The notes under the pieces: model-generated
Databases searched by the model: none
What the model saw: the letters and a program-made list of their open reading frames with translations, nothing else
What the model was told of the DNA's origin: nothing
Assembly: GCA_963971305.1 (NCBI GenBank)
Contig: OZ020314.1
Span: forward strand, 992,001-1,056,000
Reading direction: 5' to 3'
From: Arcuatula senhousia
Taxonomy: Eukaryota; Mollusca; Bivalvia; Mytilida; Mytilidae
Length of the DNA stretch: 64,000 bases
Made by a program: the position numbers and the translations under genes
Part shown: positions 33,737-45,145 of the stretch, piece after piece
Position numbering within the stretch: position 1 is the stretch's first letter
How the letters are laid out: the number at the start of each line of letters is the position of its first letter

Positions 33737-34419
33737 TGACAGACACTTATACACTTTTCTTTTCTTTTTTCAAATACATATTTTGTACTTTAAGGAAAAA
33801 GTTATTGTTATTCATATGGTGAACATATATCAAACACTAAGTTCTGCCCTAAAATTTTTATTATTCTTACAATATCAAGAATGTATGCATAAAGTTATAT
33901 GATGTACACATATCACACTTACCTGTACCTATCTATTGTTACCTATTGTGACCTGTGATAGTCTTTGTACTGTATTTATTGTAACAAAATACTCATGGAA
34001 AAAGGAAACTGCATGCTTATGGGAAATTAATTTTATCCACATTTCTATTAATCAGGAAATCTTTAAAAATACAACAATCGAGTTAATTTTTTTATTGAAT
34101 GTCAAGTGGATTATGCAGATCATTTTTGGGTTGAAATCTGAAATTTTTCGATTTTCAGTTTCTGATATTTTTTTCTACCCCAAAAATGAAAGAGCACCCA
34201 AAATGTATTGTAACAAAATTTAAGCTGTTTCATTTCAACCACTTAAAGGAAAAACGTTTTTGATGAGAACCAGATGAGAAAACTAAATTGATGTTGATTT
34301 TATAGTATGATTTTGTGATTTCAAGATTGACACTACCTAATTTCAAGATATTCTGTAAAAGACTTTACCATTGCAATGTTCATGTACACATGTTTTTTGA
34401 TAAGTTTTATTAAAAAGGA

Positions 34420-37385
34420 CTTTATTGTAACAATACATATGTACATAATTACCAAGGTTTTGAGGTAAGGCCTTTATTGTAACAATGCATATGTACATAA
34501 TAACCAAGGTTTTGAAGTAAGGACTTTATTGTAACAATATATATGTACATAATAACTAAGGTTTTGAAGTAAGGACTTTATTGTAACAATACATATGTAC
34601 ATAATAACCAAGGTTTTAAAGTAAGGACTTTATTGTAACAGTACATATGTACATTATAACCAATGTTTTGAAGTAAGGACTTTATTGTAACAATACATAT
34701 GTACATAATAACCAAGGTTTTGAAGTAACGAGTTTTTTGTAACAACAATTATGTACATAATAATAAAGGTTTTAAAGTAACAACTTTATTGTTGAATATA
34801 AATGTGCATAATAACCAAGGTTTTGAAGTAAGAACTTTATTGTAACAACACATATATACATTATAACTTAAGTTTTAAAGTAAGGACTTTATTGAAACAA
34901 TACATATGTACATAACAACCAAGGTTTTAAAGTAACAAATTTATTGTAACAATACATATGTACAAAATCACCAATGCTTTGGAGTAAGGATGTTATTGTA
35001 ACAATACATATGTACATAATCACCAAGGTTTTGAAGTAAGGACTTTATTGTTTCAATAATATTTACATAATCAATAAGGTTTTGAAGTGAGAACTTTATT
35101 ATAGTATACATATGTACATACTAATCAAGGTTTTTAAATAAGGAATATATTGTAACAATACATATGTACATAATAACCAAGGTTTTGAAGTAAGGAGTTT
35201 TTTGTAACAATACATATGTACATTATAACCAGTGTTTGGAAGTAAGGAGTTTTTTTGTAACAATACATATGTACATAATAACCAAGGTTTTGAAGTAAGG
35301 AGTTTTTTGTAACAATACATATGTATATTATAACCAATGTTTGGAAGTAAGGACTTTATTGTAACAATACATATGTACATAATAACCAAGGTTTTGAAGT
35401 AAGGAGTTTTTTGTAACAATACATATGTACATTATAACCAATGTTTTGAAGTAAGGAGTTTTTTGTAACAATACATATGTACATAATAACAAAGGTTTGG
35501 AAGTAAGGAGTTTTTTGTAACAGTACATATGTACATTATAACCAATGTTTGGAAGTAAGGACTTTATTGTAACAATACATATGTACATAATAGCCAAGGT
35601 TTTGAAGTAACGAGTTTTTTGTAACAATACATATTTTATTACAACCAATGTTTGGAAGTAAGGAGTTTTTGTAACAATACATATGTACATTATAACCAAG
35701 ATTTTGAAGTAAGGACTTAATTGTAACAATAAATTTGTACATAATCACCAAGGTTTTGAAGTAAGGACTATATTGTAACAATTCATATGTACATTTATAA
35801 TAAGGTTTTGAAGTAAGGACTTTATTGTAACAATATATATGTACGTAATAACCAAGGTTTTGAAGTCAGGACTTTATTGTAACGATACATATGTACATAA
35901 TAACCAAGGTTTTGAAGTAAGGACTTTATTGTAACAATACATGTGTACATAATAATCAAGGTTTTGAAGTAAGGACTTTATTGTAACAATACATGTGTAC
36001 ATAATCACCAAGGTTTTAAAGTAAGGACTTTATTGTAACAGTACATATGTACATTATAACCAATGTTTTGAAGTAAGGACTTTATTGTAACAATACATTT
36101 GTACATAATAACCAAGGTTTTGAAGTAAGGAGTTTTTTTGTAACAATACATATGTACATTTTAACCAATGTTTGGAAGTAAGGAGTTTTTTGTGTAACAA
36201 TACATATGTACAAAATAACCAAGGTTTTGAAGTTAGGAGTTTTTTGTAACGATACATATGTACATTACAACCAATGTTTGGAAGTAAGGAGTTTTTGTAA
36301 CAATACATATGTACATAATAACCAAGGTTTGGAAGTAAGGACTTTATTGTAACAATACATATGTACATAATAACCAAGGTTTTGAAGTAAGGAGTTTTTT
36401 GTAACAATACATATGTACATTATAACCAATTTTTGGAAGTAAGGACTTTATTGTAACAATACATACATGTATGTACATAATAACCAAGGTTTTGAAGTAA
36501 TGAGTTTTTTGTAACAATACATATGTACATTATAACCAATGTTTGGAAGTAAGGAGTTTTTTGTAACAATACATATGTACATAATAACAAAGGTTTTGAA
36601 GTAAGGAGTTTTTTGTTACAGTACATATGTACATTATAACCAATGTTTGGAAGTAAGGACTTTATTTTAACAATACATATGTACATAATAACCAAGGTTT
36701 TGAAGTAAGGAGTTTTTTGTAACAATACATATGTACATTATAACCAAGATTTTGAAGTAAGGACTTTATTGTAACAATACATTTGCACATAATCACCAAG
36801 GTTTTGAAGTAGGGACTATATTGTAACAATTCATATGTACATTTATAACAAGGTTTTGAAGTAAGGACTTTATTGTAACAATATATATGTACGTAATAAC
36901 CAAGGTTTTGAAGTCAGGACTTTATTGTAACGATACATATGTACATAATAATCAAGGTTTTGAAGTAAGGACTTTATTGTAACAATACATATGTACACAA
37001 TACTCAAGGTTTTGAAGTAAGGACTTTATTGTAACAATACATGTGTACATAATAATCAAGGTTTTGAAGTAAGGACTTTATTGTAACAGTACATATGTAC
37101 ATTATAACCAATGTTTTGAAGTAAGGACTTTATTGTAACAATACATATGTACATAATAACCAAGGTTTTGAAGGAACGAGTTTTTTGTAACAATACATAT
37201 TTTATTATAACCAATGTTTGGAAGTAAGGAGTTTTTTGTGTAACAATACATATGTACAAAATAACCAAGGTTTGGAAGTAAGGAGTTTTTTGTAACGATA
37301 CATATGTACATAATAATCAAGGTTTTGAAGTTAGGAGTTTTTTGTAACGATTCGTTTGTGCATAATAACCAAGGTTTTGAAGAAT
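34420..37385. repeat. 52-bp satellite, about 57 units, just after gene 1
   Basis: Consensus phrases: aaggttttgaagtaaggact, ttattgtaacaatac, atatgtacataataacc. Two alternating classes are visible (ggactttattg against ggagttttttg; acataataaccaagg against acattataaccaatg). A distinctive run of variants (ggactatattg, attcatatgtacattt, atatatgtacgt, gtcagg, gtaacgat) occurs at about 35765 and again at about 36813, showing a higher-order repeat of about 1,048 bp. The ORFs here are artefacts. Confidence 0.9.
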
Positions 37386-37546
37386 CAGCTGTTATAAGGA
37401 ATTCCATTGATGGAGAATTCTAATGTATAAAGACATGTTTTTGGAAATATATTTTTGATTTGTAATATTCCAACATGCCAATTATGATTGTTTGAATAGA
37501 TAGAAATATTCTTAAACAAATTGTGTTTCATCATCTTTATTATTTG

Positions 37547-38495
37547 CTCACCTGGCCAGGTGAGCTTATGCCATCACTATGCGTCAGTTGTTATCGTCCC
37601 TCGTCCGTTAAGAATTTCAAAAATCTTCTTCTTCGAAACTTGTGTACCAATTTAACTGAAACTTCATAGGAATGATTTATGACATGTTGGCAACAAACGA
37701 TCCTCATTTTAAAATGATTTAATAAAAAAAACATTTTCACTGTTTCTAATAATAGAACATAGGGTAAAATCACTTAAAATGGCTAATAACTCAGCAACTA
37801 TAACATATAGAAAAAATCCGAAGGATCTTGGACACTTCCAAATCAAAAGCTCTACAAAAGTCTCCATTTGGTCGAAGTTGTCAGATGACCCTTGATAGTG
37901 GTTATGGCCCTTTAAAGGTAAAAAAGTTGCGTTTTTTAATGTTTTTGTCCGAAATAATAAAAAAAAATATGCAGATACAGAAAAGCTGTTTCTTGCTTAA
38001 ATGTTCTACAAAGTCTCCGAAAGGTTGAAGTTGTCAGATGACCCCTTATATGGGTACAGCAGCCATATTCACAAAGGTTCGTAGACGTATAGTCAGGCCT
38101 AACGAACATGGACAACAAGGGGAGGTACGACTAAAGTTTTGTTTAGTACGAACTTTTGTGAATAAGTGTCCAGCCCCTCAAAAGCGAAACATAGTGTTTT
38201 GGCCTCTAGAATGAAAACTATTGCAGATAGTGAAAAGCTGTTGCTTGCTTAAATGTGCAGCTTATTTAGCTCTACAAAAGTCTCCATAGGGTTGAAGTTG
38301 TCAGATGACCCCTCTAGGGGTTACCGCCCCTGAAAGCCAAAAAATAGTGTGTTTGGCCTCTAGAATGAAAACTATTGCAGAGAGAGAAAAGCTGTTTTTG
38401 CTTAAACATTCAGCCCATTTACTATACAAAAATCTTCACAGGGGTGACATCAACACCACCTGAACAATTCAAGCTCCTTGGAGCCACTTGTTATT
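37547..38495. repeat. Copy of the agctcacctg family with a nested mini-MITE
   Basis: Starts with a palindrome, gctcacctggccaggtgagc, and ends caagctccttggagccactt, itself a hairpin. In between, the block agctctacaaaagtctcc followed by gttgtcagatgaccc recurs three times (near 37850, 38010 and 38280). A 95-bp mini-MITE sits at 38068-38162. Confidence 0.65.
38068..38162. mobile_element. 95-bp mini-MITE flanked by TA
   Basis: Terminal inverted repeats ttcacaaaggttcgta and tacgaacttttgtgaa, with TA on both sides (38066-38067 and 38163-38164). TA duplication suggests mobilisation by a Tc1/mariner-like transposase (inferred). Confidence 0.65.
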
Positions 38496-38748
38496 TATAT
38501 ATTCAAAGTACATTTTTAGTCTGAAAATGTAGTTATTCTTTTCGAAGTTTGATGTTGAATTGATGTTATTTAGTTTTTATTTAAAACCTGTTTTTTTTTA
38601 CAAATATTTTAGTAATTTATTATTGTTATTCTCATAGCGGAAAATGAATATATCAAGTGTCCATTGCTTAATGCTAAAATGTATTGTTTATTATTTATTT
38701 GTTCAAATTGATATATCAAAGATGTAAACCGTAATTCTATTAAATGTT

Positions 38749-38927
38749 TGATATTTTTCAGTGACAACAACTCCAGCTACTTTGTCACACACATTAAATA
38801 TGTGCGCTGACTTTGTTTATAATTTCTATTTGTACTTTGATATTTTTCAGTGACAACAATTCCAGCTACTTTGTCACACACATTAAATATTTGCGCTGAC
38901 TTTGTTTATAATTTCTATTTGTACTTA
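38749..38927. repeat. 89-bp tandem duplication
   Basis: Two copies, 38749-38837 and 38838-38926, starting tgatatttttcagtgacaac and differing at a few sites. Each contains a splice-acceptor-like tttttcag followed by an open Thr-rich reading (TTPATLSHT), but no donor. Confidence 0.75.
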
Positions 38928-39397
38928 ATTATATTTCACTTAATAAACATATATTTTGTTTACTTTTGCCTTGTAAATTTTTTAGCCATCACTTTGCTGT
39001 TTTATTCATGTTTTTGCCCTACTAAGAGAAGAGCTGTTGCTGTTGCTAACTCAAACCATCGGCTCATTTAGCTCTACAAAAATCTTCATAGGGTTGTAGT
39101 TGTCAGATGACCTCTTCCAGGGGTTATGGTCCTTTTCAGTGAAAAAGGCGTTTTTTTATGTTTTGGCCCAGAGAATGAAAACCATTGCAGATACAGAATG
39201 TTGCCTGCTTAAACCATCAGCTCAGATTACCCCTTATAGGAGTCGTGGCTCTTTAAATGTAAAAATTAGTATTATTTCATATTGTTTGCTCATAAAATGA
39301 AATGTGTTGCTGTTAAAGAACTAACAGATTCTTTTATGTTTTTTTATGTTTGCCTTAATATATGGACACTATTGCAAATGGAGGATAGCAGTTGCCT

Positions 39398-40125
39398 TCT
39401 GAAAGAAGCAGAGGTACTAAACGAACATCCACATGTCATAGTCCGAAAAGGCAGAGACAAATTCAGTCAACACAAGCAAGGACAGGACGAAAATAAATCA
39501 CGGATACTCAAAGACTACTGAATATCAATTAAGCACGCTAACTCTAGTCATAATGAGAGGTGCTCCGACAAGTTAGCGTTTCCTGCCTGCTACATTCACC
39601 TTAAAGATTAAAATCCCATATTTGTCTATGAGTTAATGATGTATACCGTAAAATGACGACGGCAACCGAGGAACAACATAACCTTGTGATACCAATATTC
39701 TGTGTCAAACGCTAGGGACTAGTTGTTAGTCCAACAAGCTCTGGAATAACGAATAAATTGTGATACGTTAACTCCATAAGCCAGTGCGGACGGAATGTTG
39801 CTACATACAATTGGAAAATTGAATCATCACGTTTGTCATAGAGCTTTGTTTATTATAAAATATTCCTTAAGATTCTATTTCGAGATAAAGACTTTCTAGA
39901 ATATATTGTGTGTTTCATCACAAGTTCTTGTGGTTGTATGCGATGCAGAAAGTCACCAAATCGAGAATTGCTCAGTGAAAGGATATCATCAATATAACGA
40001 GAAGTGAGGTTAAAAGAGAAAGCCAGTCTACGATCTTTTTTGTCTAGAACAGATTGTAAGATTTCTGTTTCATATGAATGAGGAAACACATCAACAAGCA
40101 AAGATGAACAATTTGTGCTCATTTG
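39398..40125 (-). pseudogene. Degenerate Penelope-like copy with RT fragment
   Basis: The 3' end motif begins near 39405 (agaagcagaggtactaaacg). RT remnants run to 40122 on the minus strand. The open part, 39853-40122, keeps LLVDVFPHSYETE, DKKDRRLAFSFNL and RYIDDILSLSN. Several frameshifts lie on the C-terminal side (for example near 39850). Confidence 0.65.
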
Positions 40126-40428
40126 AATCCCTATTGTTTGCTGAAAAACACATCCACAAAACTAAACAAATATGTTGTCGATAAGAAAATTGAGCATGTC
40201 GATTTTTTGGTCTTTTGTATATTTGTTCAAAAATTTAAAAATCACAAGGAAAGACCGCCAGCAGTCTTCAACATGGCCAGAGGTCGCTGTTCGCAGTATT
40301 GCATTGGTCCAAGACTAAGAATACAATACAAAATATTCAAACAAATCCCTAAATTATCAACGAAAGACCCATTCTGGATATAGAATAATAAAAAAAGCTA
40401 GGGACAAACAAAAGCTTTGAAAAGGATT

Positions 40429-41524
40429 CCCAGATAACAAAATTATGTTGGGCCCACGTTGGTTTATGGTTGGCAGGCTTGTTGGCACATCGTTGGCTTA
40501 AGATATTGGCTCAACATCATTTGCTCATCGGGCCCACGTCAATCCCAACCGTTGGCTCGACGTTGGCCCGACGTAGTACAAATGTGGATGCCAACGGCGA
40601 ACCAACGTTATTAATATGAGGAGTTTATTAGATCTTTTTTAGATTTTTATTTACTCTAAAATTCATACACTTAAGTTTATTTTACCGATCAGCAATCAAG
40701 AAGTTTCTTGATGAAACTTGTTTTTGATATTGCTGATCTTTTCAAAAATAAGGCAATAACATAAGAAGTCCACTATAAAGGAATCTAATTTTTGTGAAGT
40801 AAAGATTTAATAGGTTAAAATATCCCTTAATATTGCATAAAATTGATTTGAATCATCAGTATTGTTAAAACTTGATAATCAATTAATAGAGTATGCATTT
40901 TCTGTTCCATAATATGTAAGAAACTTGAGTCTTTGTTTGTATAAATTGTAAAAATAATTTCATATTATAATGATTTTAAGGGGAAATAACCAAGTTTTTG
41001 ACGTTGGCCTTAATACAACTTAAAACTTCTTACACCGAATCTCTTGACCTTGACAGATTAAGAAATGGGAGAAATCTATTCATTTTCAGGATATAAAGTT
41101 TAAAGTATAAATCATGCAAAATCGAAATGAATTCACATGAAATTTTACTCAAAAGTACACATTATTTTTACACAATATTGACATGACCACAACATTGGAT
41201 CGTAATTCAAAATGTATTTGAAGAATGATAATTGTATATGCTTGATCCGTGTAATCCATAAAATATTTACTGGATTGATTTAATAACCAAATCATCTATT
41301 CTCGGCTACCCAACGTTTTGCCAACCGTTGGCTGTACTTTGGTGGGCCAACATTGGGTCAATGTCGTACTGCCAACCGTTTGTTTTGACACATTGGTCCA
41401 ACGTTTGTCCAATGTATACAGGCCAATGCCAACCATATGCCAACCTTGCCAACTAAATGCCAACCATATGCCAACCTTGCCAACTAAATGCCAACGTTGG
41501 CCCAACAATGTCTTGCTATCTGGG
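40429..41524. mobile_element. 1.1-kb MITE with cccagata termini and ccaac/gttgg clusters
   Basis: Left end cccagataacaaaatta then gttgggcccacgttgg; right end gttggcccaacaatgtc then ttgctatctggg. The subterminal 150-200 bp on each side are packed with ttggc/gccaa motifs; the interior (40620-41290) is plain AT-rich sequence. No ORF. Target duplication is short and uncertain (tt or ttcc). Confidence 0.7.
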
Positions 41525-41644
41525 TTCCTGGCTTCGGACAGGTACATATAAAATGTGGAGTGGTTATACTAGATTTTTGGGCCCAACTTTTCACCAATTG
41601 TTTATCACAAAGATAACACACTAAAGATCAAATCACCAAGAGAG

Positions 41645-41985
41645 TGTTGGTCAGATGTTATCGACTTGCAGATGTTGGTTTGTCATAGGGTGTTGATTGA
41701 TCTTCCTTTACCGGATTTGACACGCTGAATGGACTATTGGCAACGCGACGGGTGTGCTATAGCAAGCAGGAACTGCTTACTCTTCCGGAGCACCTGAGTT
41801 CACTCTTGTTTGACTGGAGTTCGCGTTGTTGAATGATATTCAGTTATTTTGTGTTTCCATGTTTTACATGTTGCCTGTTTTTGTCCCGTTCCTGTTGGTG
41901 TTTACTGGTTTTGTCTCTGCCCTTTCGGACTTTTGATATTCGGATACCCCATTGGTACCTCTGCTTCTTTGTCAAGAGACCATAT
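41645..41985 (+). mobile_element. Penelope-like 3' end copy
   Basis: Plus-strand 3' terminal region from about gatgttggtttgtcatag (RT stop region) through atagcaagcaggaactgctt to attggtacctctgcttct. Very similar to the 3' end of the 42695-44452 copy. Confidence 0.7.
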
Positions 41986-42059
41986 GAGACGTATTTTCCC
42001 ATTACCTTGGTTTATAAGCCGGACGTCGGGTAAAAAAAACCCTAGATATCCAATAAGTT

Positions 42060-42420
42060 GTGAAAAATAAACTCCTTTTGCTGTGGTGGTAGATATTTGT
42101 ACCTGCGTTTTCTATTCTTTTTGAAAAAAAATGTGTTTAATTAGTTGTGCCAATCGTGATTTCAGTTGTTCATGTAGAATAGAAATGTAAAGTGTGGATT
42201 CATCGAAAGTTTTGATGCTGTTACAAGATGAAATTAATTAAGAGCTGAAAATCTCCATCAGTTTTTTCGAATTCTTAAGGATCCACATTTGATTGACACC
42301 ATTTCTAAAATAACAACAATCGCAATATTTCTGGAACCCGGATTTAATTGCCATAAGTATTGAAGTCAACAGAACTGAAAGAAGTTTAGTGGTACATAAA
42401 CCTTCTTTAAAAAGCATTTT
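42060..42420 (-). pseudogene. Penelope-like RT middle fragment (minus)
   Basis: Minus-strand sequence matching 43700-44050 of the best copy, with several frameshifts and substitutions; the short open piece 42238-42423 includes MWILKNSKKLMEIF. It abuts a plus-strand RT fragment at about 42421, giving a tail-to-tail join. Confidence 0.6.
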
Positions 42421-42690
42421 CAAACTCTAGGAATTTTGTTGTTTTAGGTTATAATTCTATATTCTTTACCAAAACATCTTTCAAAGATAAAAAATTGTTA
42501 CACACTGGAACAAGTTTGCAGTATGCTTGATTTCCTCATTGACAATATATTTGTCACCTTCGGAGGAGAGATATTTCAACAACAAATCGGCATTCCAATG
42601 GGCACAAACTGTGCTCCTTTTTGATTTGTTTTTATACTCTTACGAGACTGAATTTCTTCAGGGACTCGTAAAGAACAAGAAGATGAAAGA
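42421..42690 (+). pseudogene. Penelope-like RT fragment (plus) with the catalytic loop region
   Basis: Plus-strand remnants that read, across frameshifts, as a segment homologous to the LIDNIF and IGIPMGTNCAP region of the RT (nucleotides 42525-42620), then SYETEFLQ. It is sandwiched between minus-strand fragments, indicating serial insertions into one hot spot (41.6-45 kb). Confidence 0.6.
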
Positions 42691-42694
42691 GGCA

Positions 42695-44452
42695 AGGTCA
42701 TTTAAAGGAGCAGAGGTACCAATGGGGTATCCGGATTTCAAAAGTCCGAAAGGGCAGAGACAAAACCAGCAAACACCAACAAGAACGGGACAAAAACAGA
42801 CAACATGTAAAACATGGAAACACAAAACAACTGAATATCAATCAACAACGCGAACTCTAGTCGAAACCAGAGTGAACTCAGGTGCTCCGGAAGAGTAAGC
42901 AGTTCCTGCTTGCTATAGCACACCCGTCGCGTTGCCAATAGTCCATTCAGCGTGTCAAATCCGGTAAAGGAAGACAAAACAACACCCTATGACAAACCAA
43001 CATCTGCACTCATCTGAGAGATCGAAATCCCATATTTGTCTATAAGTGCATGATGTCTTCCGTAAAATTTCTTGAGTGAAGACAGCAACCGAGGAGCAAC
43101 ATAAGCCTGTGTGAGCAACTTTTGCGTCAGACGTGTCGCTCTGCTAAGGAAATCGATGTAAGTCCCGCACGCTCTGGAGTAACGAATCAATTGAGATACG
43201 TAAACTCCATAAGCTGGAGCGGACGGAATGTTGCTACACAAGAAGGGGAAGTTGACGATTGGAAAGTTGAAGTCATCACGTTTGTCATAGAGCCTTGTTG
43301 AAAGTCTTCCTTGAGAGTCATTTTCGAGATGTAGATCTAAATATGAAGCAGACTTCCTAAAATCCGTTGTGTCCTTTATCTCAAGCTCCTGTGGATATAT
43401 GAAATGGAGAAAGTCACCAAATCGAGAATTGTTTAGTGAAAGGACATCATCAATATAACGGAACGTGAGGTTGAAAGAGAGAGCTAGTCTACGGTCTTTT
43501 TTGTCTAGAAGAGATTGCAAGAAGTCTGCTTCATATGAATGAAGAAACAAATCAGCAAGCAAAGGTGCACAATTAGTGCCCATTGGAATCCCTATTGTTT
43601 GCTGAAAAACACGTCCACCAAACTGAACAAATATGTTGTCAATAAGAAAGTTGAGCATGTCGATTATTTAGTCTTCTGTAAATTTGTTCTTTTTCTTAGA
43701 CTCATTGATGACAAAGTAAGTCTTGGTATAATCGACTACAAGAAATTTGTACCTGCGTTTTCCATTCTTTTTGAAAAAGCTGCGTTTAATCAGCTGTGCC
43801 AATCGCGATTTCAGTTGTTCATGTGGAATAGAAGTGTAAAGTGTGGAGAAATCGAATGTTTTGATGCTGTTACAAGATGAAACTGATTTACAGTTAAGAA
43901 TCTCCATCAGTTCTTTCGAATTCTTCAGGATCCACATTTGATTGACACCATTTCTAGAATAACAACAATCGTAATATTTCTGGAGGCCGGATTTTACTGC
44001 CGTAAGTATAGAAGTCAACAAAACTGAAAGAGGTTTAGTTGTACATTTGGATGACCCTGCAATGAAGCGCTGTTTGTATGGATTTTTATGTAATTTGGGA
44101 ATCCAATACAGGGATGGAATGTCATCATTACTGCCACCAACAGAAAGGCCGAAGGAGGAAATGACAGATTTGTGATTGTCAATGATTTCCTCCTTAGACA
44201 GTGTTGTAGCCTTGTATGTGGTGCTGTTGCTGGTACAACCAACCCCCAATTCAGCTGTCAAACAGTCAATATAGTGTTTCTTGCACACAAAAATGATGTT
44301 ATTTGGTGCTTTGTCTGCAGGTACGACAACATATTTGTCATGTAAGGTGGACAATGTTTTGGCAACATCAGCATTGCTGAAAATGGATGTTGCCTTAGTG
44401 CTCATTGAGCCTTTCAAAGAATTGATTCTTTTCAAAACCAATGACCTCACAG
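42695..44452 (-). mobile_element. Penelope-like retroelement, best-preserved copy
   Basis: A minus-strand element whose 3' end is the plus-strand left side (gcagaggtaccaatgggg near 42711). That 3' end recurs in more than ten truncated copies across the window, as expected of 5'-truncated target-primed insertions. The coding part is described under 42987-44450. The 5' end stops at about 44452, head-to-head against a second, divergent copy on the plus strand. No GIY-YIG endonuclease was recognised after the RT. Confidence 0.75.
42987..44450 (-). pseudogene. Penelope-like reverse transcriptase, one in-frame nonsense codon
   Basis: Two reading frames, 43668-44450 and 42987-43658, are in the same frame and separated only by a TAA after KKKNKFTED, before IIDMLNFLIDN. 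They make an RT of about 480 residues. Motifs: YWIPKLHKNP and RFIAGSS, then FDFSTLYTSIPHE (first catalytic Asp), IGIPMGTNCAPLLADLF and FRYIDDVLS (YIDD catalytic pair). The thumb-like C-terminus has PAYGVYVSQLIRYSRACG and ends SADVGLS. GIPMGTN plus YIDD is characteristic of Penelope-like elements. The 5' end is truncated and no endonuclease domain was seen. It is inactive as it stands because of the stop. Confidence 0.75.
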
Positions 44453-44453
44453 C

Positions 44454-44944
44454 TTTTACCCAATCTTACATTCAGATATATTGTTGATGTCCTTTCTGTC
44501 AATAACACTTCATTTGGTAAATGGATTCCTTCAATATATCCTCCAGAATTGGAGATTAAAGAGACCACAGAATCAAATTGCTTCACGTCTTTCTTTGATT
44601 TGCACCTCGAATTTAACCCAGGTGGTCATCTCAGTACAAACATGTACGATAAACGAGACGATTACAATTTTCAAATTATTTATTTTACCAATCTACAGAG
44701 CAATATACCTACTTCCCCTGCATACGGTGTTTATATTTCACAACTTATTCGATATGCCAGACCTTGCACGCATTTCACAGATTTTTTTATCAGACACCGA
44801 TTTCTTCGTGACCGACTTTTGGAGCAGGGCTATAAAAAACTACGTCACATACGATCCCTAAAAAAAATCTTTCTTCGTTATCAGGCACTAGTAGAAAAGT
44901 TCAAAATTGAGTTGAAAGATATGGTAGTTAATTGTTCTAATTAG
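44454..44944 (+). pseudogene. Second, divergent Penelope-like RT C-terminal fragment
   Basis: A plus-strand open frame from LLPNLTFRY to MVVNCSN. It aligns to the C-terminal third of the minus-strand RT (FFDLHLEFN, YDKRDDYNF, SPAYGVYISQLIRYARPC) but is clearly a different lineage. The catalytic YIDD reads YIVD, so one Asp is lost. It begins exactly where the minus-strand element ends. Downstream sequence at about 45028-45105 resembles, in inverse orientation, 1520-1605, suggesting a shared 3' terminal region of this lineage. Confidence 0.65.
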
Positions 44945-45145
44945 TGTTTGACTGGTCTGCTGTACTGAGATGATCACCTCAATATCCCTATTGTGTCTCA
45001 CAACTATGTTGTGTTCTATGGTCATTACCGGATCCTTAAATCGCAATGGAAGAGGGAGGTTTGGCGCCATAAAACCTGGTTTAATCCACCATTGCGATCC
45101 ACCAATTCTCCGGTATGACTGATTCGTTTTTGTCATTCTCTCTGG

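Noticed and set aside
35099..37407. Several 60-130-residue minus-strand ORFs
   Set aside because: Artefacts of the 52-bp satellite; composition follows the repeat.
38749..38927. Thr-rich exon pair after tttttcag
   Set aside because: No donor site follows, the frame closes quickly, and no paralogue has the segment; treated as an 89-bp duplication.
41296..41551. Small ORFs on both strands near 41.3-41.5 kb
   Set aside because: Created by ccaac/gttgg repeats at the MITE end; no protein similarity.
42695..44452. Hammerhead ribozyme within the Penelope-like copies
   Set aside because: I looked for CTGATGA with a following GAAA on both strands in the copies present and found none; the 5' regions that might carry one are missing.
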